A stretch of 64,000 nt of DNA from Brevibacillus sp. DP1.3A (GTDB lineage Bacteria; Bacillota; Bacilli; Brevibacillales; Brevibacillaceae), in NCBI RefSeq assembly GCF_013284245.2, contig NZ_CP085876.1, positions 520,501 through 584,500 on the forward strand. The letters are read 5' to 3'. Each line of letters starts with the position of its first letter. Position 1 is the stretch's first letter. The notes beneath the pieces were generated by a model. It was given only the letters and a program-made list of their open reading frames with translations, searched no databases and was not told where the DNA came from. Positions 9,201-18,200 of this stretch are shown here, piece after piece. Position numbers and translations under genes: made by a program.

Positions 9201-9318
9201 GATCGTCGTACCGTCCTTCTATACGGTTTTGACGCAGCACAAGATCAAACAGCTGGCGAAAAAGGCCGCGAAGCGCCCGGATTTGTATGGGCCTGAGGCA
9301 GAGACTCATGATGGGTAA
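6202..9318 (+). CDS. RND-family efflux transporter (AcrB/SwrC-like)
   Basis: A 1038-residue inner-membrane pump with the full RND layout: one N-terminal membrane helix, a large extracytoplasmic domain, helices 2-6 at about residues 330-480 (with 'GILVDDAVVVNDNIER', holding the paired Asp of the proton path), a second large domain, and helices 8-12 at the C-terminus ('GIVVRNGIVLIEF'). Length is normal for HAE-1 pumps. It starts with GTG 6202, overlapping the adaptor stop. In B. subtilis the equivalent SwrC exports surfactin; substrate here is unknown. Terminator follows at 9351. Confidence 0.95.
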   Translation: MIKYIVQKRKITLLFFSMIVLVGSLSFFQLPKQEMPDIIVNMATITTVYPGASPEKVEQAVTKKLEEKINELQGLNYISSSSSLGVSFIMVEAKSDVDPKQKWDELRKKVKDAEADLPADAKQPIINDDLNRTFVQSFAVTADTREELYSMRTMLKSWKEQLRTIPNVADVLVEGLPEQEVHIEVDTQKLSQYGLTWSQVMMAVKKENEKIPLGDLTTEKRTYQLKLAENTDVEELNKVIISRSKEGFPIYLKDIGSVKMTTETVKTTSYFNGKPSITISVNAETGSDVPSLQKRVDEMMVTLDKTLPAGAERHSIYSQNERVDELFSDLTREMMIAIVAVLVVCALGLNLITSLVVAMAIPISLAVGLMFLPSLGISLNMISIVSLIIVLGILVDDAVVVNDNIERRLSVLGEKPMAAAVNGAKEVSISITTATLATIASFAPLMFLSGNVGQFIRPVPVIISMTMLASMVMSLTIIPIFRQWYEQRRKAGVEGYRKPAGLLGKQLLQLTKWYASKFMPKILKRPLLAGMIGVLIGTAAYGLIPLTPVELFPNDDRPQFLIDIRLPVGNSLEETDRVVRGTADWVLKQPGIETVSAYAGGSAPKMFGGDTAAGSGITVGQLVVRYNEKETHLENMLEPWTEEFKKLYPEASILTKQLEAGPPVGKPVVIRFYGEDIETLRSLSAQAKEKVAGLEGTYNVQDDFGVERYTLEFVVNKELMEQKLVNYTDLSTTLRLVSEGITVSEFDTGSDLIDMKLFLQKGEEDPALLFQRLSIANARGELIPLSQLAEVKPTFSTQTIPHRDLSRSVTVTSDLKGRTATEVMAEIKPMLDSLSLPEGYRYEIGGETSEQTDIFIDMGKLSILVVFLILILIAMQFYSLTIPVLVTSTIYLAVSGSLIGLFVTQTPLGFMTMMGIIALAGIVVRNGIVLIEFIEEARHTGMELKQAVISACEARLRPILITSLTAIAGMMPLAISGDVLFKPLAVTIISGLAFSTLLTLIVVPSFYTVLTQHKIKQLAKKAAKRPDLYGPEAETHDG

Positions 9319-9350
9319 TTGAACATTTAAAAGGAAAATAAACAGACATG

Positions 9351-9390
9351 AAAAATGTAGCCAACAAGATTGCTTTGGCTACATTTTTTT
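9351..9390 (+). terminator. Intrinsic terminator of the RND operon
   Basis: A 13-bp stem (9351-9363 with 9376-9388) with a 12-base loop is followed by a T-run. It closes the efflux operon and marks the left edge of the AT-rich island. Confidence 0.9.
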
Positions 9391-9436
9391 ATAATGTATA
9401 AAAATGTGAATATAACTTAATGGACTCTGTTAGTTA

Positions 9437-9469
9437 AGAACTAGTGGTTAGGTTGTTTAGCCTAGTTCT
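9437..9469 (-). terminator. Inverted repeat at the 3' end of the DGQHR gene pair
   Basis: An 8-bp inverted repeat (9437-9444 with 9462-9469) spans the stop codon of the downstream DGQHR gene. It may form the transcript's 3' hairpin, but no clear U-run follows, so this is tentative. Confidence 0.35.
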
Positions 9470-10518
9470 GATTGTAGGATTTCCAGTAGGTCATTATGTC
9501 TTGAATCAACAAATGCCTTAAATTCGTATGGCGAATTTTTTCTAGCTATAATCATGTGTGGATGCCAGAGTGTATTACGAATAGACCAATCAATAAGTCC
9601 TAGCAATTCAATTTCTTCTTCCCAATTATCAATCCATGTGATTTCTGACTCACAATCTATAATTATTTTGTTGTGTAGGTGTAGAGCTAATGCGTTTTGT
9701 AAAGATTCATGTCCTAAGACATACTGTAAAACGTCTCCTGGGGTATTAGGGAGAACGCCAAATAGTAAAGAAAAAAACTTGTCTAAAAAACTAAAAAGAT
9801 CATCATACTGTTTTTTTACTTGTGCTTCATTTTTATTACTAAGTGACCTTTTACCGAAAAGAAGAATGCTGATAAATTTCTTAATTCTTACACTCGTAGA
9901 AAAGTGTGTGTTTCTTGGACGTAAAATTTTACTTTTGTTGAATTCAATTTGAACTGCCTGTAAAGAACTTGATGAGTTGAATATTTCATTGACAAGAATA
10001 TTCATGATATCTCTTGTGTCGTAACTTGTGACAAGTGACATAGAGACTCTTCTTGCATTCGAGTTGATATCTGAGAATAGTCTTCTTTCATCATCACGGT
10101 TTAATCCAAAATAAATTTGAACAGTCATATAGCTTTCTAAAACTTTTTGTTTTTTTTCATTATCAGTAATAGTAGAAACCATTTTTTCAAAGGATTTAAT
10201 TCTATGTTGACCATCAATTACAGTTAATTTTATGTCAGGTGGTATAGTAAGCTCCTGAACCTGTGGACTATAGTAATTATGGGGATTTTCTGGAAATGAG
10301 AAAACTAGAGATGGTAAGAATACCCCGATATTGCCATCAAGGCTTTCAATATACTTAATTATCTGAGGGAGTCTATTGTAAGATAGATCTCTATTAATTG
10401 TTGAGTCGATTCTATAAATGTTTAATATATCTTTGACTTTAAGCTGAGATGTCATAATTCCTTTGTCATTTGAGAAATTTATTAAACCTATGGTTCCAAA
10501 GGCTTTAATATTGAACAT
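9457..10518 (-). CDS. DGQHR-domain protein (DndB-like), second of a paralogous pair
   Basis: A 353-residue protein with the DGQHR motif at residues 102-106 and a second block 'DERRLFSDIN' at about 143-152, followed by 'RRVS'. These two blocks define the DGQHR/DndB-like family, related in fold to ParB-type nuclease domains; DndB itself is known as the regulator of phosphorothioate (Dnd) gene clusters. No dndA, C, D, E or restriction gene is nearby. The start codon overlaps the stop of the upstream paralogue by one base (TAATG), so the two are translationally coupled. Base composition is much more AT-rich than the flanks, a sign of acquisition by transfer. Function unknown. Confidence 0.7.
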   Translation of the reverse strand: MFNIKAFGTIGLINFSNDKGIMTSQLKVKDILNIYRIDSTINRDLSYNRLPQIIKYIESLDGNIGVFLPSLVFSFPENPHNYYSPQVQELTIPPDIKLTVIDGQHRIKSFEKMVSTITDNEKKQKVLESYMTVQIYFGLNRDDERRLFSDINSNARRVSMSLVTSYDTRDIMNILVNEIFNSSSSLQAVQIEFNKSKILRPRNTHFSTSVRIKKFISILLFGKRSLSNKNEAQVKKQYDDLFSFLDKFFSLLFGVLPNTPGDVLQYVLGHESLQNALALHLHNKIIIDCESEITWIDNWEEEIELLGLIDWSIRNTLWHPHMIIARKNSPYEFKAFVDSRHNDLLEILQSELG

Positions 10519-11603
10519 TATTTTTTGCCCCCCTCAAAAATTTTTTCTAAGTATTGTGATATTGATTTTATTGTTCTTACCCCTGTTGTAAAATTGTACT
10601 TCTTAGTATTTGGATTATAACTTACAGCTAAATTTCTTAGTTCTTTATTTTTGTGAGTCCAATCAAATGATTTAATAACTTTTTCAAATAATAATTCCAT
10701 ACTTATAGCTGGATTTTTTTTCTGTGTAGTATAAATGAAGAGGGCAATTGAAGAGATGATATTTGGAATGAAAATTATGTGTTTGTTTCTATCGTAGGCA
10801 TATTCTGGGGCGTATTTGATTAATAGAGTGAGAAATTCTTCAGTTCTTTTTTTGTATAATTTATAGTTATCTGGATTTATCTTGCTTTTTATGACCATCG
10901 GCCCGCCTAATAACCCTTCATTTAATACGTTAATTAGTGAGTATAGAGTAGCGGATGTCATTAATTTAGTTCTTGTTGTTTTACTTCTAATTTCAAATCG
11001 ATCTTCTGAGATCGATGGATGATTTTGAATAATTTCTTTTACTAACTCACCACATAGATCATTATTTTTATACATAATGAGAAGAGTATTATTTACTCTT
11101 GAAGACTTGGTATTTATGTCAGTGAAGAGTTGTCTTTCTTGATCAGTTGTTAGATTGGTGAAAATTTGAATGCTGAGAGGGAAATTTAGAATTTTTTTTA
11201 ACTTATCTTTATTTATAGGGTCATTTTTTAATTCTAAGCGTTTTGTTAATAATTCAAATGCTTTAATGCGATGTTGTCCGTCTAAAATGTACATCTTATC
11301 GTCTAAATCTAAATGGAAATCGTTAGTTTCATTATGAAAGGTTCCTTTACCTCGTGCTGAAAATATCATGGGTGGGAAATATATGTCGTTTCCATCTAAG
11401 CCATATTGAATATATTTAGATATGTTTGAAATTTGTTGTTCAATCGTATCTCTTTGAACGCTTTTATCTACGTCCATAAACTTTAGTATATTATTCACTG
11501 TGCATTGTGTTGATATCACACTATGGTTGAATTGGATTCCTTGAACTCCTTTTAACGTTATGTAGTGGGATGTAGTGCTCAAGGTGGATAAATCTTTTAT
11601 CAT
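10518..11603 (-). CDS. DGQHR-domain protein (DndB-like), first of a paralogous pair
   Basis: A 361-residue paralogue of its downstream partner. DGQHR lies at residues 108-112 and 'DQERQLFTDIN' at about 154-163, followed by 'SSRVN'. The spacing between the blocks (about 45 residues) is nearly the same in both proteins, but the rest has diverged strongly. A good ribosome binding site (AGGAGAT in sense) precedes ATG 11603. It is the first gene of a two-gene, AT-rich operon inserted between an efflux operon and ywfO. I see no catalytic motif beyond the family blocks and no membrane segment. DNA binding or base/backbone modification sensing is only an inference from DndB. Confidence 0.7.
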   Translation of the reverse strand: MIKDLSTLSTTSHYITLKGVQGIQFNHSVISTQCTVNNILKFMDVDKSVQRDTIEQQISNISKYIQYGLDGNDIYFPPMIFSARGKGTFHNETNDFHLDLDDKMYILDGQHRIKAFELLTKRLELKNDPINKDKLKKILNFPLSIQIFTNLTTDQERQLFTDINTKSSRVNNTLLIMYKNNDLCGELVKEIIQNHPSISEDRFEIRSKTTRTKLMTSATLYSLINVLNEGLLGGPMVIKSKINPDNYKLYKKRTEEFLTLLIKYAPEYAYDRNKHIIFIPNIISSIALFIYTTQKKNPAISMELLFEKVIKSFDWTHKNKELRNLAVSYNPNTKKYNFTTGVRTIKSISQYLEKIFEGGKK

Positions 11604-11900
11604 AGAGTCTCATCTCCTGTATTTTCTGTTCGTGTATTATTTATAGTATAGATCAGTTTGTAGATTTATCAATATTCTAATTATTTTGTTTAGTATTTGA
11701 ATATGTGTTTTCATTCGATGTAAAACTTATTTATATTATGACTTCTATTTATATCAAAATTAAATGACTTTTTATATTTTTTGAAAGGAACGTACGTTTC
11801 TATTTGTGGTTGTTTTTTAATCAATTATAGAGTTATTATCTTATGAGAAACTGATATGATAAAGGCAACTACTCATTAATCATAAAAAAGAGAAGTTACA
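11604..11900. other. AT-rich intergenic region at the right edge of the DGQHR island
   Basis: About 300 bases, very AT-rich, with no open frame of note. It must hold the promoter of the DGQHR pair on the minus strand and that of ywfO on the plus strand. Several TATAAT-like hexamers can be found, which is expected by chance at this composition, so I do not name one. I looked for flanking direct repeats against 9391-9456 and saw none. Confidence 0.5.
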
Positions 11901-11917
11901 GGAAGGGAGTGTCCAGG

Positions 11918-13213
11918 ATGCAACAGCCACAGCTTCTTCATGAAGAAAAGGTATTCAAAGACCCTGTCCACCGCTACGTCCACGTGCGTGACAAATTCAT
12001 TTGGGATTTGATCAACTCGGCAGAATTCCAGCGTTTGCGCCGAGTCAGGCAACTGGGCACCAGTTTTTTTACCTTTCATGGTGGAGAGCATAGTCGTTTT
12101 AACCACTCGCTTGGCGTGTATGAACTGATGCGCAGAATTTTGGAGACATTCGAAGGCCGTATTCAGTTGACTTATGAGGAAAAGCTGCTGTGTCTATGTG
12201 CGGCTTTGCTCCACGATGTGGGCCACGGTCCGTTTTCCCATTCGTTTGAAAAGGTGTTCAAGTATCACCACGAGGATTGGACGCGTGCCATTTTGCTTGG
12301 AGATACGCAAATCAACCGAATTCTTCGTCGGTTTGATGATAGCTTCCCGAAGAAATTGGCAGAAGTGATTAATAAGACATATGACAATAAACTGATCGTA
12401 AGCCTCATCTCCAGCCAGCTCGATGCCGATCGGATGGATTACTTGCTGCGTGATGCCTACTATACGGGCGTCAATTACGGCAATTTCGAGATTGAGCGAA
12501 TCTTGCGTGTCATGCGGCCGCAGGAGGATGGCATTGTCTTTAAATTCAGCGGGATGCATGCTGTCGAAGACTACATCATGTCTCGCTATCAAATGTACTG
12601 GCAGGTTTATTTCCATCCCGTGACACGGAGTGCCGAAGTAATCTTGTGCAAAATTTTTCAAAGGGCGAAGCTCTTATTCTCCCAAGGCTATCCGTTCATG
12701 CAGGAGCCTGTCATGTTGCTGCCTTTCTTGCAGGAGAAGGTAGAGCTCGCTGACTATTTGGCGCTGGATGAGTCCATTATTCTTTTCTATATGCAGCTCT
12801 GGCGCAGAGAGCAAGACCCTGTGTTGAAAGATTTGTGCGCCCGTTTTTTGGACAGGAATCTCTTTAAATACGTCGAATATAATCCGAGGGATTTCCGCTT
12901 GCTGTCTGAGTTGAAAGAACTATTTCAATCTGCCGGAATTGATCCGATGTATTATTTGGAGGTAGACACAACCTCCGATCTTCCGTATGATTTTTACCGT
13001 GCCGGAGAAGAAGAGGAGCGCATTCCGATTATGCTCCAAATGCCTTCAGGCGAACTGGTCGAGCTGTCACAGAAGTCAGAAATTGTACAGGCCATTAGCG
13101 GAAAGCGGCGCTTTGATTACAAGCTGTACTTTCCATTGGATAAAGTCATGGCTTTGCCGGGGGATCTCTCCCGTAAGATTCGAGAACGTCTGGGAGTGAT
13201 GGAGGATGCTTAA
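11918..13213 (+). CDS. ywfO: HD-domain phosphohydrolase YwfO (dNTPase-like)
   Basis: A 431-residue HD-superfamily protein. The metal-binding motif HDVGHGPFSH lies at about residues 99-108, with the upstream His in 'HSRFNHSLGV' (about residues 50-60) and the downstream Asp in 'QLDADRMDYL' near 170. This is the SAMHD1/dGTPase-like arrangement; YwfO relatives hydrolyse dNTPs. ATG 11918 is preferred over in-frame GTG 11909 because the AAGGGAG site at 11901-11907 would touch the GTG but is well spaced from the ATG. The stop overlaps ywgA by 8 bases, the same gene pair as in B. subtilis. Confidence 0.88.
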   Translation: MQQPQLLHEEKVFKDPVHRYVHVRDKFIWDLINSAEFQRLRRVRQLGTSFFTFHGGEHSRFNHSLGVYELMRRILETFEGRIQLTYEEKLLCLCAALLHDVGHGPFSHSFEKVFKYHHEDWTRAILLGDTQINRILRRFDDSFPKKLAEVINKTYDNKLIVSLISSQLDADRMDYLLRDAYYTGVNYGNFEIERILRVMRPQEDGIVFKFSGMHAVEDYIMSRYQMYWQVYFHPVTRSAEVILCKIFQRAKLLFSQGYPFMQEPVMLLPFLQEKVELADYLALDESIILFYMQLWRREQDPVLKDLCARFLDRNLFKYVEYNPRDFRLLSELKELFQSAGIDPMYYLEVDTTSDLPYDFYRAGEEEERIPIMLQMPSGELVELSQKSEIVQAISGKRRFDYKLYFPLDKVMALPGDLSRKIRERLGVMEDA

Positions 13214-13736
13214 TCGTCACGCCAAGATCATACGCCTGATTGAGATAGTCGGCGAAGTGAGCGGGCGAAAAAAATTGCAAAAGATGGTGTACATAGGAAA
13301 ACATCTGGAGATGGATTTCGATGAGCGCTACGAGTTTCACATGTACGGTCCATATTCGGAAGAGCTGACGCTCAGAGTAGATGAGCTGTGCAACATGGGG
13401 CTTCTGGATGAGCAAATGGAGAGTAAAGGTGCTATTCATATGTATCGTTACTCTTTGAACGAAACCGGTCATGATTTTCTCAAGTTTCATGAGGTTGACT
13501 TCGGTAGTGGAGAACGTGCGATTTTGCGTATGAACGAGGAGAATTCCCGTTTTCTCGAGCTGGTTTCTACGATTCTGTATTTCAACCATCTGCCCTATGA
13601 GGAAATGAAGGGCAAAATCTTTACGTTTAAGAGCAAGCAGCGCTACACCGAAGAAGAGATTCAAAAAGGGCAGGCGTTTATTGAAGAACTGCGTGCGCTG
13701 ATGAAGGAAGACGGCGGCAGTTCACTTATGCAATAG
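13206..13736 (+). CDS. ywgA: YwgA-family protein
   Basis: A 176-residue protein with the YwgA look: an N-terminal 'IIRLIEIVGEVSGRKKLQKMVYI' segment (only partly conserved elsewhere), then 'EFHMYGPYSEEL' at about residues 45-56. This 'YGPYS' motif occurs in a family of antitoxin-like/SocA-type folds. It overlaps the end of ywfO, so the two are co-transcribed and probably translationally coupled. Role unknown; the conserved pairing with a nucleotide hydrolase suggests a regulatory partner, which is inference. Confidence 0.8.
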   Translation: MLNRHAKIIRLIEIVGEVSGRKKLQKMVYIGKHLEMDFDERYEFHMYGPYSEELTLRVDELCNMGLLDEQMESKGAIHMYRYSLNETGHDFLKFHEVDFGSGERAILRMNEENSRFLELVSTILYFNHLPYEEMKGKIFTFKSKQRYTEEEIQKGQAFIEELRALMKEDGGSSLMQ

Positions 13737-13762
13737 GGAACATCATACGAGGAAAAGCACGG

Positions 13763-13838
13763 CGTACGAACTTGCAAGAGTTGTGGTACGTCTTTTTTTT
13801 ATACATGTCAGCCAGTCCAATGGGGCTGGCTTTTTTTG
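13763..13838 (+). terminator. Two consecutive terminator-like hairpins after ywgA
   Basis: The first hairpin (about 13763-13790) has CGTAC/GTACG arms and a T-run at 13792-13800. The second has arms 13811-13818 and 13823-13830 followed by seven T. Tandem terminators here insulate ywfO-ywgA from the next gene. Confidence 0.75.
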
Positions 13839-13925
13839 TCTCAGTTCGGAGCTGCATAATACGGGCATCGTTCTTTGACAAGTGCATACGTATGAAACAT
13901 TTTGATTCGCGAAAGGGAGATGGAC

Positions 13926-14309
13926 GTGAGTAGAAGCAAGCAATGGTGGCTGTGGATCGTGCTCGGTGTTGTTATGCTTGCCGTCGGTATAAGTACGTGG
14001 AGTACAGCCAGTGCACAAGAAGTAAGAGTGGTGTACGTCTATAGTGATAGCTGCGGATATTGTACAGAGTTCGGCCCGACATTCGAGAGAGTTGTGAAGG
14101 CATATCCACCCGAAATGATCCAACGACTGGATATCCATAAGCAGAAAGAGCTGGATGAAGCGTCGCGACTAGGTGCAGAGGCAACCCCCACTGTTTTTGT
14201 CGTCAAACAAGGTAAGGTGGTTGATAAGCTGGAAGGGGCGGTGCCCGAGAATACGTTGCGAAGCTTTTTGCAAAGGAACCTAAATCAGACTCTTTCTAAA
14301 AATGGATAA
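13926..14309 (+). CDS. Membrane-anchored thioredoxin-like protein
   Basis: A 127-residue protein with one N-terminal hydrophobic helix (about residues 5-25, ending at 'TASAQ', which could be cleaved) and a thioredoxin fold. The redox motif is CGYC at about residues 43-46 and the cis-proline segment is 'ATPTVF' at about 88-93. It should act outside the membrane in thiol-disulfide exchange or delivery of reducing power. GTG 13926 is chosen: GGGAGA at 13914-13919 is ideally spaced, while ATG 13920 and TTG 13902 are not. It precedes the cysteine-bearing surface proteins, so a role in their disulfides is possible but unproven. Confidence 0.8.
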   Translation: MSRSKQWWLWIVLGVVMLAVGISTWSTASAQEVRVVYVYSDSCGYCTEFGPTFERVVKAYPPEMIQRLDIHKQKELDEASRLGAEATPTVFVVKQGKVVDKLEGAVPENTLRSFLQRNLNQTLSKNG

Positions 14310-14345
14310 TATAGGTAAAATATCCGATAAAGAGGGGGTCATTCC

Positions 14346-15245
14346 ATGAACAAACGTGCAATGATGTCATACCTACTAGCATCTGTCCTTGCAATGGCAG
14401 GGTTTACTGGAGTTGCTGACAGTCTTACCGTACAAGCTGCTGCGCCAGCGAAGGATTACGCTTCACATACAGCAAAGGCAGCTATTGATTTCGGTGTACA
14501 GAAGAAATACTTATGGCTGGATAGCAAGGGGAACTTTTATCCGAATAGTCAAATCACGCAGGGGCAGTTTATCGCGAGTTTAGTAGCCATTCGCGAATTG
14601 AAGGAGGTAGCACCCGTGCCACAGCTCCCAGCAGGGCACTGGGCGAAGATGAGCTATGAGAAGGCGCAGAAAGCGGGGATTTTGGCGGGGGTGAAGGTTG
14701 AGCCGAACAGACTGTTAACGAAGGAAGAAACGGCAGCGCTGGTGTATGCTGCATGGAAGCCGATTCGCGGTGAAAAGAATCCGAATTTAACTAATACCGG
14801 GGCGCTTATCACGTGGGGATGGATGAAGCCAGCTCCTAGTGGTCAGCCTAAATTTCGTGAGGATTTACCTGTGACGCGAGGGGAAGCGGCGGAGATTTTG
14901 CGTTATTTGTGGAAGGATAAGTGGCAGCTTGAGCAAGGGGCGAAATTTGCTGATGAGTTTCATAAGAGCTTAAAGGTTGTGAATGGGAAGATTAGTGGGA
15001 AGGTGCCTAAGGGTGATAGTGATTTTAAGATCATAGCTCAAGTCAATAAAAAGCCAGACGGAAGAGAAGGTTTTTTAAACAATCAATCTTTTAACATTCC
15101 TGTAAATAACGTAAGTTTTATAACCTTTTTGATAATAAACTACAATGACTCAACCGATGCAGGAGTCTACAAATATACAAAGTTGCCTGTTCTAGAACAA
15201 ACTAATTACACCCGAAAATTTTATACAGAGAAGGGTACGAAATAA
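14346..15245 (+). CDS. Secreted S-layer-homology (SLH) domain protein
   Basis: A 299-residue protein with a signal peptide (MNKR, hydrophobic core, 'VQAAAPA' at about residues 28-34). SLH-like repeats follow at about residues 35-85, 92-145 and 155-200 ('QITQGQFIASLVAI', 'LLTKEETAALVYAAW', 'PVTRGEAAEILRYLW'), the modules that bind pyruvylated cell-wall polymer. The last 90 residues are a separate beta-like domain, encoded in distinctly more AT-rich DNA from about 15030. AGGGGG lies 8-10 bases before ATG 14346. The next gene starts directly after the stop, so it is the first gene of a surface operon. Confidence 0.85.
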   Translation: MNKRAMMSYLLASVLAMAGFTGVADSLTVQAAAPAKDYASHTAKAAIDFGVQKKYLWLDSKGNFYPNSQITQGQFIASLVAIRELKEVAPVPQLPAGHWAKMSYEKAQKAGILAGVKVEPNRLLTKEETAALVYAAWKPIRGEKNPNLTNTGALITWGWMKPAPSGQPKFREDLPVTRGEAAEILRYLWKDKWQLEQGAKFADEFHKSLKVVNGKISGKVPKGDSDFKIIAQVNKKPDGREGFLNNQSFNIPVNNVSFITFLIINYNDSTDAGVYKYTKLPVLEQTNYTRKFYTEKGTK

Positions 15246-18200
15246 ATGCATATGTTATTAATTAAGCGCAGAAAATTTACTTTATCTGTGCTTGTGTTTT
15301 TTCTATTAGTTGGTTTGGTTACTACGTATCCAAATTTTGCGGGTGCCTCACCAAACTATCATAATATTAAAGTCGCAACGGTTAATTCAAATAAGGTGCT
15401 TGTACCAGAAGGTGTGTACGATGTACTTCAAATCGAAGAGATAGATGGACTTCTTGGTGCAACAGTTTCTCAGATTGAAGTAGATCGGGCCATTGATAGT
15501 AATAAAGTATTAGGGTTTGCAGATATATACAAAAAGGCCGACAGAGGATGGTACTTCGTTGACGAATACGAAGCTGCTTACTGGATCAATCGATTTGGTG
15601 GAAACCCTAACTATATTCTCGGAGGGGCTGCTAATGTTTATAGTAAGAAAATTACCAGCGATACTGCAATTGATTTCGATGCCTACCAAGCCTACAACCT
15701 CGCAGAACTAGCCTCCGCATCAGGCGGCGCAGGCTACACCAAAGGAGACAACCTCGTCCCAGACGGCAAAGGCGGATACATCTCAGTAGGCCACTTTCGA
15801 ACAACCCCACAACCCAGCGGCAGCATAACCACTGACAAAACCAAATACAACCTCAACGAAACAGTTGAGATCCATGCAAATGCCACGGACTTTTCTTACT
15901 ATGACCGCGGCATTTTTGTATGGTCTTTAAATGTGATCAACAAGTCAACAGGACGTGGATACAAGAGCATCTTATCTAATCAAAAATTCAACGATCCAAG
16001 CACGGCTATCCCCTCAGTAAACGAGACAAGCAGTCCCCCAGGCTACAAGTGGACCTATAAAAATACCGAATATAAGCCTACCGAGCCAGGCGTGTATGAA
16101 GTATCGCTAACAATTACCGACCTGCATCAAAGAAGCCGCCAAGGATCAAGCAGCATAAGCGTTTCGACACCTTATACTGCACAATTCACAGTAGGTGATG
16201 TAACTCCACCGGAAAAACCCGATCCCGAAAAGCCTGACCCAGGTCCAGCCTGCTCGATCGGATCAACAAAAACCAAACTGAACATTCAAGTCGTTGGCGA
16301 CAAGGATATAAAAGACCACAATGCTGTTGCAAGCGGCGGCTCAGATATTGCTGTCGAAAAAAATGCCGATATCACCCTATCTGCCAATAAACCAGGAAAA
16401 TACACAATGAATGGTTATGACATGAAGCCTGGAGCGAATGGGAATCGGAAGGTCGCAACAGGTAGAGTGGGTAGCTCTGGACGGGTAAAAGTCGTCTACA
16501 TCAGTGATGATGGAACAGAGTGCTGGGAGAAATATTTGAGAGTAGAGTCGCTAGACGGGGAGGACTCATGCCCCATTGTAACGCTGTCGGCATCTGCAGT
16601 AAGAAACGGTGAAACGATTGAGATTATGCCGTTCGATACGCTTACGTTCCGAGCCAAATACACGACCAAACACGGAGATAGCTCGGAGGCATCGCTCAAG
16701 TGGGATGTATCACTTCCAAACGGAAAAAGCTATACCTTGCCAGTCAAGGAAAATGACAATGGCAGATGGGGACCCTATGATTCCTCCAGTTTAAAGCTTC
16801 CGTACGGGGATGTTCATGACCCGTACTATTTTCCATTCGAGCGAGGGAAAACGTACAAACTGAAGCTAAACTTCGATGGGACAAAGTGGGGGGAGCGACC
16901 TGAATGCAATTGGGAAATAACGATCGTCGTAAAAGATGCTTCTTGCACAATCGCTGATCAAAAAAAGGTTGCGTTTTTAGTACATAGCGAACCACCTCTG
17001 CCATTTTCTCCTGAAGGGGAAAGCATGAATGGATCAGTCAGCTCAGGCTTTACATTGAAAGACCCCGTATACATCAAGTACTTTACGGAGGCTGGTGATC
17101 AATACGATACCAATCTATCGTTTTCCTCGAAGGTATCTGGTACCTGGTATTGGAAGAGTCCCGGAGGAAAAACAGCGTTAACAGACAAGCTTGCAGCGGA
17201 CGAGCCATTCAGGCTCATGTTGCCGGCAAGCGTAGATGTTGGCGATGAAATCGTACTGCTGTTCGAGTCCGAGACGGGCTGTACGGGGGAGGTGCGATTC
17301 ACCATTGAATCCGACCAAAAATGCTGGGATATTCTAGCGTCAGTAGAAATCAATCGAAACAACCAAAAGTGGAGCAAGGATGTTCAACATGGTGAAACCA
17401 TTGAAATAGCAGCAGATGAGATTCCAGACAAGTATCGGTTTCGTATGTTTTTGTCAGATGATAGTCACTTTTCTATGAGATGGTTCGATCCTGCGTCAAA
17501 CTCCTGGGAAAGAAAGCGAAACGGAAAATCACTCGATAGCTCAAACACCTCCACAAATAGCCACTGGGTGTATTTCCCGAGGGACGAAAATGGTCTACTT
17601 TTAGAAGGGCTGTACAAGGTGCAATTTTATTCAACCCAGAGTGATGGCTGCGACGGTCATTTTTTTGTGCAAATCGGCAAAGGCGCTCCAAAACCGGATG
17701 GAGAGAATTTGCTTATTGTGAAATCGAGCTTTCAAATTGATCCGAAGAGCCCTCAAGCCGCAGGAACCGATGGGACGATTACATTCAACGTGAAGAATGC
17801 CGGGAAATTAACGCATGATACGAAATTGGCTGTACGGTGGGCTAGTTCAGAAAAGGAAACCAGCTTGGACGTGAAGGAATTCAAGCCGGGTGAGGTGCGT
17901 AAGATCACGGTTCCGACGAAGTATCCACAAAAATCCGAGGATTTTATTGCCCATATCAACCCTGCGAAATCCATGCCGGAAAACGAGACGATCTGGACGG
18001 ACAATCGTGCGACTTGGCCAGTGAAAATAATTGGTGGGGAAGTTCCCGAGCCGCCTGATGGTGGAGACGATTTTGATGGCGGTGAAATTGGCTTAGAGAT
18101 TTATGACAGTGATGGTCGACAGCTACAAAAACTGCCGCTACATACAGACGGCGTGTGGGAACGTGAGCCTGCTACGATTCGCGTGATCATTGATCAGTCG

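Noticed and set aside
9391-11917. Attachment-site direct repeats flanking the DGQHR island
   Set aside because: No repeat longer than expected by chance in AT-rich DNA could be matched between the two edges, and there is no integrase or tRNA.
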